Positions 21,448 through 34,265 of a stretch of DNA of 64,000 bases are shown one piece after another (position 1 is the stretch's first letter; every line of letters starts with the position of its first letter). The notes under the pieces were generated by a model. It was not told the origin of the DNA. It saw only the letters and a program-made list of their open reading frames with translations, and searched no databases. Both the position numbers and the translations under genes were made by a program. Source of the stretch: Saururus chinensis (Eukaryota > Streptophyta > Magnoliopsida > Piperales > Saururaceae); the NCBI GenBank assembly GCA_035235625.1, contig CP141140.1, forward strand, positions 3,767,330 to 3,831,329, read 5' to 3'.

Positions 21448-24400
21448 ATGGAAGAGCCCGGTCAGCTAAAGCGGGCCTTGATAGACGTCATGGCCGGGGC
21501 GATTTCTGGCGGTATTTCCCGGACTGTCACCTCCCCTCTGGACGTCATAAAGATTCGATTTCAGGTGGAAGCTGAGTCCGTTTTCAGTTTCTTTTTGTGT
21601 TTGTTTTTTTGCTTATCTGAAAGAGAATGATTGTTCACAAGTAAGCTAGACTTGTCTGAATTCGGACTTTGTTAATTAAAAACCTCTATGTTTGGTTACG
21701 AGTTATCTTGTTATCGCGGGCATGTTCAAAACGAAGTGCAGTTTCCAATAATAATAGGTGGACTCTATTTGACAAGTAGCTGAAGACTTATCATCATCTA
21801 CAGCGTATCCCAGCTATTTGGGATCAGTTACACGGACTCTCTATCCCCATTTAACTCTTATTATAACCATAATGATGATACATAATCATGGGAGAATATA
21901 ATGCCAAGATTTTTACAAGGGTGCCCTTCCTGCTGCAACCCTTTGTGGGAAGAATTAGATAAAGGTTGATGATCATCATCGTTATCATGCACCTTTTGAA
22001 TTTTTTTATTTTTTTTATACACAATGAATTATCTGGTATTGCTTCACGAGATAATGGTTGCAGGAAAAATATCGATATTGTCATTTATCACCACAAAGCT
22101 AGTAAAAATAAGATTAATCTACTTTTACATGGATGTGTGGCATGCAAATGGCTGAAGAATGATTACTAAAAAGTAACTATATGCATCTTCGCTTACTTTT
22201 ATTCTCTTTCCTTTGGAGATTTTTTTTTTAAGATAAGAGCATATCAAATAAACTGCAAAAGATCACAGTTTGGCTCATCTGTGCTTGTGTACCTGCTTGT
22301 CCTATACTGTCATAATTGAACTAGTCCGATGATTTGTTCATACATCACACATAATTTTTTTGATCAGCATACATCATGCTTAATGTTTCAATGTCTTATG
22401 TTTACTTCTGAAACATATGTCACGAGTGGCAGGTCCAACTGGAGCCTACTTCTTCATGGGCTTTAGTGCACAAAAATCTGTATGGGCAATCAAAGTACAC
22501 TGGAATTATACAAGCTACCAAAGACATCTTCAGAGAAGAAGGTTTACCGGTACTTAATTCTTCCTTTATTAATGTGATTTATGTCCTCTGATTGGTGCAG
22601 TAAGCTAGGGTTTGTTTATCACCATCGTAATTACTGTCTACTTAAGGTTTGGGTTCGATGTCACCATTTGGCTCACTCGAAAGATGGTATCAACTCCTTG
22701 ATAGAAACATTGTGCAGAAGTGCCAGTTTAATGCAACTCTTCAATGTTGTTAGGATGAGAGGATGATTAACAATCATTTATCTATTCTGCCCATACACCT
22801 TTCCCAGTTATCTGTAGCTGTCTATATGAGATGATCATTGCAGAAAAAACTTATTAATGGTTGTTTTAAAAACTCAAATCTGGTCTGATGCCCCTTCAGA
22901 AGAGGCTACATTTTAATGATCAGTTGACTGATACATATCACTAGATTAGCGTCATTGTAACAGCGTTGCATTTAATCATATCATTAGCTTGCCAACTGAA
23001 CGTAAGTTTGGAAGTGTAAAATATGTTTATTATGTTGATATGGTGACTGTTGTTAGTGAATGCTACAAATTCTTTCACCCTTCAAAGCACAAGTGACAGC
23101 TAAGCCAATCTTTGTAAAATAAGTATCTGTATATGATATTTCATTGCGATCAATTTTAGAGGGTTTGATGCTCCAGCTAAATAGATTGAGAAAACCTTCT
23201 GTTACTGTTGTACCAAAATATGGGTATTCTTGGTGAATTTTTTCCTTAATTGTTTCACCTGTTTCTCACAATAACAGCTCATAGGAAATTATTACGTAAA
23301 TTGTCATCATTTCACTCACCTATATCTCATCCCAGCTATCCTACCTTGGGCCAGAAACATGGGTTCTATATCACCACTTATTTTTGTTCCTAAAGTTTGT
23401 ATGTTTTAATTTTTCTGATAGTTTAGAACTACTGACAACAGGGCTTTTGGAGGGGCAATGTCCCAGCACTGCTCATGGTAATGCCTTACACTGCCATACA
23501 GTTCACTGTGTTACACAAATTGAAGACTCTTGCTGCAGGATCATCCAAGACAGGTGTGCCCCGTGAAATAATATGGGTCTATTGCATATGCCTTCTTGAA
23601 TGAACTTTGAGCACATTTGTATTTTTTGCTACTGCAACATTGCTCCAATTTAATCAGTTGTCTTGGTTTATACTGGTTTACTCTCGCATTTTTGTTTCAC
23701 ACTGTGCAGAGGATCATCTCCAACTTAGTCCTTATTTGTCGTATGTAAGCGGTGCATTAGCTGGCTGTGCTGCAACACTAGGATCATACCCATTTGATCT
23801 TTTGCGGACTATACTGGCCTCCCAGGGCGAGCCAAAGGTACATCCTTCAGCATCTGTGTCTTCCTCTATGACAACATTACCTTATCTTAGATAATAATTT
23901 CCTTCCCCTGTGTTTGCATCTGTGAGGTACGTATCAGTGAAATTCAACATTTGAAATATATCTTTTAAGTGTGGCATTTGGTTACCATCTGTAGGTGGTC
24001 CTCTTCTTTTTTCTGTTCATCTCTCTGACGCATCTAAATGTTCCTCAGACTCTTATAATTTCATTTGCATCTTTTCCAGTTAAATATCTCTCTAAGTGAC
24101 TCCCATGGCCTCGTATTCACTCCATTTTCTTAATTGGTCAATCTCTATTGATCTGTTCTTGGTATCAATAGTTCACTGTTTACTTAAATGATCAAAGCTA
24201 ATCTTCATTTATCTGCCAAGCACAAAGCGTGCTGTAGAAAATTCATTGAAAGATGATTTGAGCATGATGGACTTGATTGACATTATGGAAATAATATTGT
24301 GATGTCTTATTGATTAATGTATTTGATCTTAGTTGTTTTAGAATAGCTTCAATTCCTTAAAAAGACTTTTTTTGGTTCTTTGGAGGATGTTATATGTATA

Positions 24401-26405
24401 TGATATTCTGATGCATTGATGGATGGGTTATTCATCCCGGATCAAAACTTTTTTATGTAAATCATGTTAAAAGATCATACTTGGAGACAACTAGCAATTA
24501 AATGATTTTTTTTATACAGATCTACTCTACTATGAGATCTGCTTTTATTGATATAATTAAGACACGTGGCATCCAAGGATTGTATGCTGGATTGTCACCA
24601 ACACTCGTGGAGATCGTTCCTTATGCAGGCCTACAATTTGGCACATATGACACATTCAAACGATGGACAATGGTAATATTTGGGCTAGTCCTTTTCTCCC
24701 TCATTCAATGCCTACTTTATGGTTTTGCAGGAAATTTAATATTAAAAAACAGAGCCAGGCAGCGGCTGCTTTAGTTAAGGTTATAGATGCTAACACTGCA
24801 GATTGATTGAGACGGGGATTTTGTTACTTTTCTAGTTTTTGTTGTAATCACAGTCAATGTAACTGCGTTAGTAGTTACTGGATGAATTGACACTGGTTCA
24901 ATGTATTCAATAAATCACTGAATGTTTAATATAGATGATTCGCTGAAAGAAATCTCAATGTGTTTCTCCTAAAGTTCTCTTTCTTAAAGATATAACTAGG
25001 AAATCTATGCCCTACAGGTCTCAGTGTAAATCTTCTTTCCAACTTTTTGAGTTGGACTAGTTCAGACTTCTGTCTAGACTGGACATTACAGATATAATAA
25101 TAGTAGGACTATGTGTAGATTTAGTAGCTTTAAGCCTTGTGCACTTGAGGCCATTTCTAACCGAAGAGCTCATTGAAGTTCAAAATCATCCCTGCACTTC
25201 CAAGACATTACCAGAATGCACTTGTTTTGTGTACATCATCATATACTCGTGTTCTCTTATAAACTGCTGGAATATGTGATGCACCTCTATGTCCTAGTCA
25301 AAATGGTATTTATCCTATTTGCTGCATTATTCAAAGTCCATTCTAAAAGGGCTTTACAGCTCTGATTGTAATAAGAAGAGCTGGCTCAAATTCTCAAAAA
25401 CTAATACAGTAGCAAAAAGCTATTCCTGTGAATTGTCAGTTGGACCTTTTTTTATTTTCTGATGGGTAAAGATTCACACACCCTCACACTATATGCGCCA
25501 ATGGGATTTGACCCACCCTGGGACCTCTCCCACGTCTGGGAGATATCCAACCATCCACCAAAAGCTGGATCGAACCGTTACTGATTTCCTTGTTATATCA
25601 TTATCAGGCATGGAGCAGATTTGGAGTTCATCAAAATGCTAGAGAAACAGGTGGGAGCCTTTCTAGCTTTCAGCTCTTTCTCTGTGGATTAGCATCAGGG
25701 ACATGTGCAAAAGCAGTGTGTCACCCACTTGATGTTGTCAAGAAGAGGTTTCAGGTAATTTCACAGAATTCATGTTAAGCATATCGATGCAGCTCAAGTA
25801 TCATTAGTATGTAGAATGTTTTTAAACGTACCAGGTAAATTGCCGATTTGTTTCCTCTGTGCTTGTGTGTGTAACGTACAAGCAGGAAGCTATTTGACCC
25901 TGTTTAACTGCTAATATTTTACCAATATAAACTGGGCCTTAGATTGGAAAGTGGTTTATTTTTCTTTTTAATCAGCCCATAAAAGTAATTCATCTTAATC
26001 TTGCCAGGGCGACATGTGTTGCATGCAACTGTCCGCTTTTTCTTCTAGATGCTTTATAACAAGATCACGTCTACATCTGATTGTCTGTGTTTGGTTTATT
26101 TAACTAGCGATTGATGTGTCAATATATTAGTAAATATGTACATGAGACGGAAACCAGCGATGAAATATTTCATTCGTGTTTTGCAGATTGAAGGACTACA
26201 AAGGCACCCCAAGTATGGGGCAAGAGTGGAAAACCATGCCTACAAAAATATGTATGATGCGCTTAGGCAAATCGTGAAGGTCGAGGGCTGGGCTGGCCTC
26301 TACAAGGGTATTCTGCCCTCCATAATAAAAGCTGCACCTGCAGGAGCAGTCACGTTTGTTGCTTATGAATACACATCGGACTGGTTTGAGTCCTTGTTGA
26401 CTTGA
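21448..26405 (+). CDS. Mitochondrial thiamine diphosphate carrier-like protein (SLC25 family)
   Basis: Seven exons: 21448-21564, 22433-22549, 23442-23553, 23710-23837, 24520-24672, 25608-25754 and 26187-26405. They sum to 993 nt (330 aa), with GT-AG junctions and every phase consistent. SLC25 carriers sit in the mitochondrial inner membrane with three repeats of two helices. The three signature motifs are visible: [11 protein letters not shown] (about residues 29-39), [13 protein letters not shown] (in exon 4) and [11 protein letters not shown] (end of exon 6). The EEG/G-type second halves are [37 protein letters not shown] and [18 protein letters not shown]. Length and sequence fit the plant thiamine diphosphate carrier, which imports the cofactor for mitochondrial dehydrogenases. 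The start [13 protein letters not shown] is the first ATG before the first signature. Substrate specificity is inferred from resemblance only. Confidence 0.92.
25457..25575 (-). repeat. Possible tRNA-derived SINE relic in carrier intron 5
   Basis: On the minus strand the segment contains GGGTCAAATCCC, resembling a pol III B box (GGTTCAAATCC). This is followed by TATAGTGTGAGGGTGTGTGA, a tail style seen in plant SINEs. No clear target duplication or A box was identified. It is intronic and not part of the carrier coding sequence. Confidence 0.35.
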
Positions 26406-28004
26406 GGCAGCTAAAACTGTTACTAACTTTTACCCTTACTTTTTTAAATTTTTTTTATCCCAATCTATTCTTTTTAACCTGGCGCCCGAGTATTGGCAAA
26501 AGAAGAAAATTACGTTATTGTTTTTCATAAAAGAATAATAACCTCGTCATTTTCATCCATTTCTCCATAGGGTTGCAATCATTTGGTTCATAAACAAGCA
26601 GTACATGTTGTCTGCTACAGAAGCTGCTTTTTTTTATATATAAGTACGACAGCTACTTTATGTAACCTTTGATGAGAAATATCTAAAATTGCAACGTATA
26701 CCTTTGAGCCAATATGGATATTAGTGGTGTGCCTACACCCAATTAAAATGGAAATGTCAACGTTGAAGCCAATACAAGTAGTTGTAAACAACATAGAAGA
26801 GTTTCGAAGTGCTCGCAATTTAGTTAAATAATTAATATTGTGAGATTGCCAAAAATTACAATAAATTGAGTGTAAGAGCTTCACATGCAATGAACTGAAA
26901 AATATTTTTTATTCGTCATTTAAATATCACAAATAACAAAGGAAAAGAATGAACGAGTGCTATATCCAATTTTAGGTGTATAAAGTTCAACATCATATAT
27001 GAGTTCTCTGGCTCTCTGCGTTCCTGCAAGCTAAACCCACACACTTCCTTCGCCTTCCCTTGTCTCCATTTTGCATTCACGGCTTCCTGTTCGGATGCCG
27101 CTTTCTGATGCGAAACTCTGAAGCAGCTCAACTTCCTTCTGCAAAGCTTCGAAACTGTGCTTTAGCTATGCAATATTAACCTACATAGAAAAACAAGCAC
27201 TAATCGTGCAAGTTCCAAGAGTAAAATGCCAAGAATTACAATCTAAAAGGTATCCACGATCTGCAAAATCATTTTAATGTTAGAAGATATGATTATTCCC
27301 GTGTCAATGCCCTTTTCTCCTCTTCACTAAGTAAAAAATAAAGATATATTCCTAATTCACTTTTTATACAACAAATGTCATGTTTGAGATTTTTTTTTGT
27401 ATTTTTAAAAAATCACAATTTTTTTTTGTAATATAATGGCTGAAAATTAACAAAATCTAAAACCTATAGAAATAATTTTTATAAATTTAAAACACCATAT
27501 ATCAATTTGTCCACATAATTTTTTTTTTAAATTATAATATGGCCAAATAAAATATTTTTAGGCATGAATCGAAAACGAAACATATAACAAAATAAACTTC
27601 CATAGCCATAAGTTTAATCACAAATTCATCTTATACATCTCTAAGTACAAGTCCCACAACAGTTTGAAGTTTATAATCCAATATATAAGTCTAAAAAAAT
27701 ATAAACATAATAAACTCTAATCTAACTCAATACATCATATTGTGGTAACTAAAAAGAACTCATAATGGGTCAAAGGTATAAAGGAACTCATATAATCAAT
27801 TTACCGAGGAATGCAAGAGTCAAGTCCAAAGAGTTCTCAATCAAAAACTTACAAAAGTCTTCAAAACATACGAGGCTAAAAATAGAGAAAATAATTATTA
27901 TCATACTCAGTACGAAAGTTCTAATTAGCAATCTCTGTAAGTCTATACATAAATACGTTCTTGAAACTTAACATGAAGTAGACCAATATAATAATCAAAA
28001 TTTG
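26406..28004. other. 3' flank of the carrier gene and AT-rich intergenic sequence
   Basis: The first couple of hundred bases are presumably 3' UTR. The rest is AT-rich with scattered short ORFs that have no coding character. No RNA gene or bounded repeat is recognised. Confidence 0.5.
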
Positions 28005-30480
28005 TCATGACCCGAGCCTTGAGAAGGGTCCAAAGACCATCCACAACATCAGAGTGCACCTAAACTCGAGTTGTGACAAGACAAAAACATGTATTCTGTA
28101 AGGGATAAAGAATTAAAAATATGACTTAAACAACCTTCCTACTAATCTTTTATTGAATCAAACTAACTTAAGTTTCACCCAAAGGTGTTTATCTGCAACT
28201 ACAATTTAAATACTTGATCTTCTCATAAGAATTAAAATCAAACTACTCCTAATTCCTTGCTCATCCCTATGAATGAAAACTTTATCCTTCTTGACATTCC
28301 TACACATCCATATCATCAAATAAACCTACGTGCAAAAATACGCCTGGTGGAATGGATATTCCACTCGTGAGCTAAAACTCTATGATCATACATCAAATAG
28401 AACATGTTTTGTAGTTTAGCATTCACCGATCATACAATGACAATGATTTAATATTCAAACTCATCATAGTATATCTATACATAACCATCATATATGCATG
28501 ACAATTTAATTTAACATTTACATAATCATTCATCATGACATAAGTTTGCATAATCATTATATGCATCGTAAATCATAATACACACATAGTCCATTCCATA
28601 TATCACCTAGAGATTTTAGCTATATGATCCTTGAGTTGCGTTGATGCAAAAACGCTGTGGGTGGTCATCCGTATGTACTTCGTATGACCCGTAAAAACCG
28701 GGAGGGAACTGCCAAAGGCAGTGGTCCACCCTCATCCCTACGTGGCACCTAGGTAAAATTATTATCTTGCTTTTAAAATTAATGCACTACACCCTGACCT
28801 TAACTCCCCTTGATCAACCTTTCATTCTTAGGTTGGTTCTTAATCCTTGATCTACCATTTATGCAATGTAACACTCTCACGTGTCCATAAAAAGAGAAAA
28901 TAGATTCTATGCAATTCAACTCAAAATCAACAACTCTAATGATTCACCCATATTGTCTATTTAACTCATCAACATGTCATAACATAAAGATGTACTATTC
29001 ATCCATAATTGGTATTTGACCCAATTCATCACAACCTACATAGAGTGGCAAAGATACATACACATATCTATATCAAAACGTCAACATTTCTCATTTCTCT
29101 CTTGAGTATAACCTGTAATATCTCATAGTTAAATCACAACTTTGTAATAATCACATAATTTTCCAACATACATCCTCCAACCTCATCTTGTATAAATTAT
29201 TCTATCAACATAGGAGAACATTCATAATTTTAGCCTAGACATATACAAACCAGGTTTTGAGTGCATACAAAACCATTTAGAGTAGAACATATATTGGCAT
29301 TTTAGAATAAGACATACTTCCAGCAATTTAGTACAAATATCTATCAAACCATTACTCAAACTTACTTTAAATCATACATTTATTCAGCGTTGGGGCAAGA
29401 CTTGTTTTACCAAAACACATGCCCAATCTTGGAGTAAAATTACCTATTCAATCACAACCTATGCATATGACTGCCACTGCATAGGATACATCTCTAATTC
29501 ATATCATATCTCATATATGGGCACAATTTATATAGATAAAATCAAAACATCTAACCAACAATAGAACAATTTATACATTCACCCTTTTTATATCATAGAC
29601 ATTAAACAATATATTCCATATGTTAGACAAGGCCTCATAATCAACTCAGCTTGTGTTTCAAACATTAACAATGTTTGTTTTTAATGCAGAACATATCACA
29701 TATATAGAAATAGTGCACACATACATCACCCATATAGTTAAGAAGATTTCACAACAAACCTAGCGTGAAGAATTTATTTCACACATACATATATAATCAT
29801 AATTAATCAAACGATTCATGCTAAAAAATAAGCAATGTTATATGTGAGGGTCCTCACCTTAACCTACTCCAATGCCTACGTCCAAAAGCTGTTGTTCTCC
29901 TCTAAAACCTAGCAGAAAAATTCAATTCAATGCTCTAATTAGTGGCTGAGCAACATATATTGTAATCGCCTAAAATAGAGGAAGCGAAGACATGGTTTTG
30001 GGCATTTTCCTTGCCCAAAAATATATTGTGAATAGTGATTTCGAAATTGGGGGAAGGAGGGTTAACCCAATTCAGGGAGGAAAATACAAAATTCTACCCA
30101 AAAGCTTACCTTTTTATCTAACCCTTACAACCCAGCCCTCTTGTTGCCCAAAATCACCTCACGATCGTCGCTGGCCACCGGAATCCTCCTTGAGTGGTGC
30201 TGCTTGCCAGAATAAGAGGAAGAGGAAAGGTGGGGCGGCTAAAGTGCAAGTGGAGAGGGGAGGGAAGATGGGCTAAGAGGGAGAGAGAGAGGTGGAGAGA
30301 TGGGCTAAGAGAGAAGAACGCAGGGTGAGGGAGTGGTCACTAGCTAGGAGAGGACTTCTCTTCTTAGGCAGCGATTAGGGCTGAGGGGAGGATGATTTCC
30401 CTCTCCCCCGATCCTTCCCAGAAATAAAACACCCGATGGGTCTAAGTTGAACTTAGACCTAGACTGGGTTCAGCATAAAA
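28005..30480 (-). mobile_element. Gypsy-type LTR segment, minus orientation
   Basis: TGTCATGACCCGAGCC at 28005 is, on the minus strand, the GGGTCATGACA-type 3' terminus of a long plant gypsy LTR. Going right, an AT-rich part (28.0-29.85 kb) changes to a GC-richer, gene-like part (30.0-30.4 kb), the same order as in the other minus-oriented LTR at 742-4475. The right boundary is approximate; no TGTAAC-type start was found. The ORF at 29992-30276 lies in the GC-rich part and is probably spurious. Confidence 0.45.
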
Positions 30481-30779
30481 GAAAACACGGGTTTACAATT
30501 TTCACCAGATAACATATCCAAGCCCATACGTATATTATATTGCAAAATATTTATACATATTCATACACTTATTGTCTTACTTGTACCATTGTATTTGAAT
30601 TCTATTGCTTATGGTCTTTCTCAAAAGCATACACTTATAGTCTTGTTAAAAAACTTATACTTATTGTCTTACTTAAAATTTTACAAACTTACTCATACAA
30701 TCGTACATATATTATCAACAACCAAAGCTCATATAATTTAATCAACTCCAGTGTCGAATGAAAGGGAATGTCACTGGTG

Positions 30780-33245
30780 CATCACCTTAACCTATGGGGA
30801 ACAACTAGAAGCCATAAATTTTTTTTAATATAACTCGTAAGAGTATATCCATTATACTATTTACTTGAGCATGCAAATGCCCATATTCGGGGGCCATACA
30901 TTATCAACTAAGGGTCATATAGTGCTAACTAAAGGCAAAAATCATATAATGTCATATTTGGGCCACAATCTTATAGTGCCATATATGGGTAGAATCATAC
31001 AATGTCATCTATTGGCAGAAAATCATATAATGCTCTTAATAGAGCATTAAATGTCTAGGCTTAAATACAAGACTGACATTACTAACTGAACACACAACGT
31101 TCTCAAAAGAGCAGCTGACTATGGGCTTAAATAAACACCAAGACAATATCCCGCATAATAACATCATGGCTATACATGAGAAATAATTAGTCGATTAAAT
31201 ACTGGTTGGCTCATACACAAAATTTAATCCGTCGAAACCCTCATGTCTCAAACTCGCACAATTATTATATTAGTTTTTGCTTACGATTCAAGTTTGAATT
31301 ACATAGTTTATGTGGGTATAATTATGCCCTAAAATTCTTTTGTCCTACAATCTTCTTATAACTAATTTGAGGTTGAATCTGTTTCGACAGTAACCTATCA
31401 TTGTAACATACTTCACTTAATTCATCCATATCATAACCACATATATTTCAACACATTGACTTATCATACACATCACATACTTATACATTCTATGTCATCT
31501 ACCTTATGTCCAATAATCTCGCTCATATCATTATAAGTATATTATGCTTGTACAATTTCGTTTTAAAATTTTAGTCATTGTAACATACTTCACTTAATTC
31601 ATCTATATCATAACCACATATATTTCAACACATTGACTTAGCATACACTTCACATCCTTATACATTCTATGTCATCTACCCTATGTCCAATAATCTCACT
31701 CATATCATTATAAGTATATTATGCTTGTACAATTTCGTTTTAAAATTTTGGTCACTTACAATCCCCCCATGTAAACCCCAAACCCTAAGACTACTAACTC
31801 ATTGAACCCTCAAGTCTTCTACTCATTACTCCAACATTCTTAATCTAATCAAATTCAATATTAGCCCATCAAACAAATGCACACTACCATCATATAGATC
31901 GTTACAAGTCCATCACATTGCCCACTTAACCCGGCAACCTAAGCTGGTCCTCGAGTTACTTCAAATGGGCTTTCACTAGTTGGGCTACGATGAGTTGGTT
32001 TTGTTCTGTTCACAGAGGGATTCGACCTTTGTTCTTGTATTGTACATATGATGCGTCATAATCAACTAGGCTATCGTCTTTTTATGGTACATTTATTATC
32101 CACCAATCATCAAATTATAGAGTTTATGAGGGAAGTAATTTGCTTTAATTAATAATGCCATAAACGGGCGTAGGTTGACCCTGCCTAACCACTAACCTAG
32201 GTTGGTGGCTAGGCTGGGTTTTCGCATACATGATTTATCACATAACTTGTTAACGTATTCATTAGTCATCATATTAAATACATAAATCATACTCGCAGCT
32301 TACATGCTTATCATATATATAATCAAATATTCATAACATCAAATCTTAATAATCTTAGCATGCTACTAAACATTTAAGACATATTATTCTGAAATTACAT
32401 GAAAGTCCCCTACCTTGCTTTCTTAGCAAGCTCAATGACGGGGAGCACAATGGTGGCGGCGTTGGTGGCAAATCCGGTGGACCAAAGCTTCACCATCGTT
32501 AAAAAGAGATGGCCCTTAGTTTAGGCAAAGTACGGTCTAGTCTTACTTCAATACCCGCTGATCTCAAAGCCTCCCGTAATGCACACAAGGGGCAACCGAG
32601 GTGAAAAATACGCCCTCAAGGGTTGTTGGGGGGTCCAAAGCTCTCTGGACAATGTATTGGCTAAAATAGCTGGCCAGTTGCCTAGAAAAATTAGACGAAC
32701 CATCGGTCCCAAATGGAGGTTGACAATTGCATTTCCAGAGTCCGAAACCCACTTAACAGGGTTAGGGGGTTGTGGGTAATGATGGTAGGGCGGCAAGGAG
32801 GAGGGAAACAAAACTGACAGTGTAACCCGGACCGGGGGTTCGAAATTTATTTGGTGCTCTTGGCATGGGTATCCTCCACTTTATACGAAAGATCATCAGG
32901 GTCCACGGAGCCGTCGATCTAAGAGTATCACAATGACCAACGACTACTTTGCTCCGCTTTCCATGAGGTTCAAAGACGCCGCAAGAGGGCCCATGGGTCA
33001 GAGCCAATTTGATTGGTTGTGATATGTGGGACCCGCTCAGCCTCTCGAGCTGCCTTATGTTTGCCGGGCCTCATAATTTTATGTTTAGCGGCCGGCCGCC
33101 CGTAAACATCCCATGGCCTAAGATACATATACATCACAGCGGGTCCATGTGATGTGAAACATGAAAATTCACCTCCATTTGGGTCGATGACCTCAAAGGC
33201 CTGCATTTTCAAGGCCCAAGGGGACGGACGTGGAAGGCCCATCTC
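30780..33245 (-). mobile_element. Second minus-oriented gypsy-type LTR segment
   Basis: Parallels 780-2260: TTACTTGAGC.. GCAAA with short repeats around GGGTCATA, then TTAATCCGTCGAAACCCTC, then CCCCTACCTTG at 32409 followed by a GATGG..GGCGGCG block. This is the same LTR family as 742-4475, more diverged. The segment at 32.5-33.2 kb is GC-rich with overlapping ORFs on both strands that match nothing recognisable. The right limit near 33245 is set by the start of the C/T-rich LD upstream sequence and is uncertain. Confidence 0.45.
31397..31752. repeat. 177-bp tandem duplication
   Basis: Two head-to-tail copies, starting at 31397 and 31574, share TCATTGTAACATACTTCACT at the start and CTTGTACAATTTCGTTTTAA near the end, with few differences. 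The duplication lies within the minus-oriented LTR segment and is recent compared with the decay of the LTR itself. Confidence 0.9.
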
Positions 33246-33299
33246 ACGACGTCCCCTAGGCCATGGGCCTGTACTCGGTAATCTAAAGTGGTCAGAGGG

Positions 33300-33601
33300 A
33301 CATTTTCGAAACTATATTCTCTCTCTCTCTCTCTCTACTTCCTGCCTTCGGACTTCGGACACACACTGGCGTTCTGTTCCTCCTCACCAACCGGCGGTGG
33401 GGTTCTCCGTCCTATTGGCGGCTCCATTGTTTCCCCATCCCCCCCAACTCCTCCTTCCTTCTACCTCGAACCCTAGTCTTCGGAGTTAGTTTTTTCTTTC
33501 ATCTCTCTTGCTTCAATTCAAACTTCGATGTTGGTTTTATCGTTTCATCGTTACCGGCAGCTGGGCGTACATGTTATAGGATTCAATTTTTAGGGCACCA
33601 A
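33300..33601 (+). promoter_or_regulatory. C/T-rich 5' region of LD
   Basis: A (CT)n run at 33320-33340 and further pyrimidine-rich sequence lie within 300 bp of the LD start codon, a common layout for plant promoters and 5' leaders. No TATA box or precise start site can be assigned. Confidence 0.4.
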
Positions 33602-34216
33602 ATGGAACCCAAGTTAGCGGAGAATTCGACTACCTCCTTGATGGAACTGGACATTGGGAATTCGACCGAGTCTTTCCAGCGATTTTTGGAGTCGCAGAGG
33701 GAATTATTTCACAGCCAGATCGACCAGCTGCAAAAAATCGTTGTGGCGCAATGCAAACTCACCGGCGTTAACCCTCTCTCCCAAGAAATGGTATTCATTT
33801 TTCTCTCTAGTGTCTTCTAATGGTCTCTCTACCCTTCATCGTCACCTTTGATTCACCCCATTTGTTTCTTAGCTTATATGTGATTAAGTACCACTCTTAG
33901 GATAACGAATATCTTTGGCGTTTATTTCAAACAAACCCCATTTATTTTGCCTATTCTAAAAAAGCCATTTTCTTAACGTGTTGCCGATTGAACTCTTAAC
34001 ACGGGGCTTATTCTTCATTTAATTTATCTTCTATTCTTTGATGAGATTTTTTAGTTTATTTCTTTCCGAGGTTGGGATTCAATTATCTGACCCTCCGCCG
34101 CTTTTAGTGGCCCTCCTACCTGATCGAGATTGGACCAATTAGCTGGACATGAATTTATGACAATGAAGGCGAATAGTCATGATTTTCCCATATAGTCTTG
34201 GAAAAAGAATGGCAGG

Positions 34217-34265
<49 letters not shown>

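Noticed and set aside
21780-21850. Possible Au-SINE-like 3' end (AGCTATTTGGGATCAGTTAC) in carrier intron 1
   Set aside because: Only a short resemblance to the SINE tail; no pol III boxes, poly-T end or target duplication could be found.
32970-33242. 90-aa minus-strand ORF upstream of LD
   Set aside because: Lies in the GC-rich LTR-like block with competing ORFs on both strands and no recognisable product.
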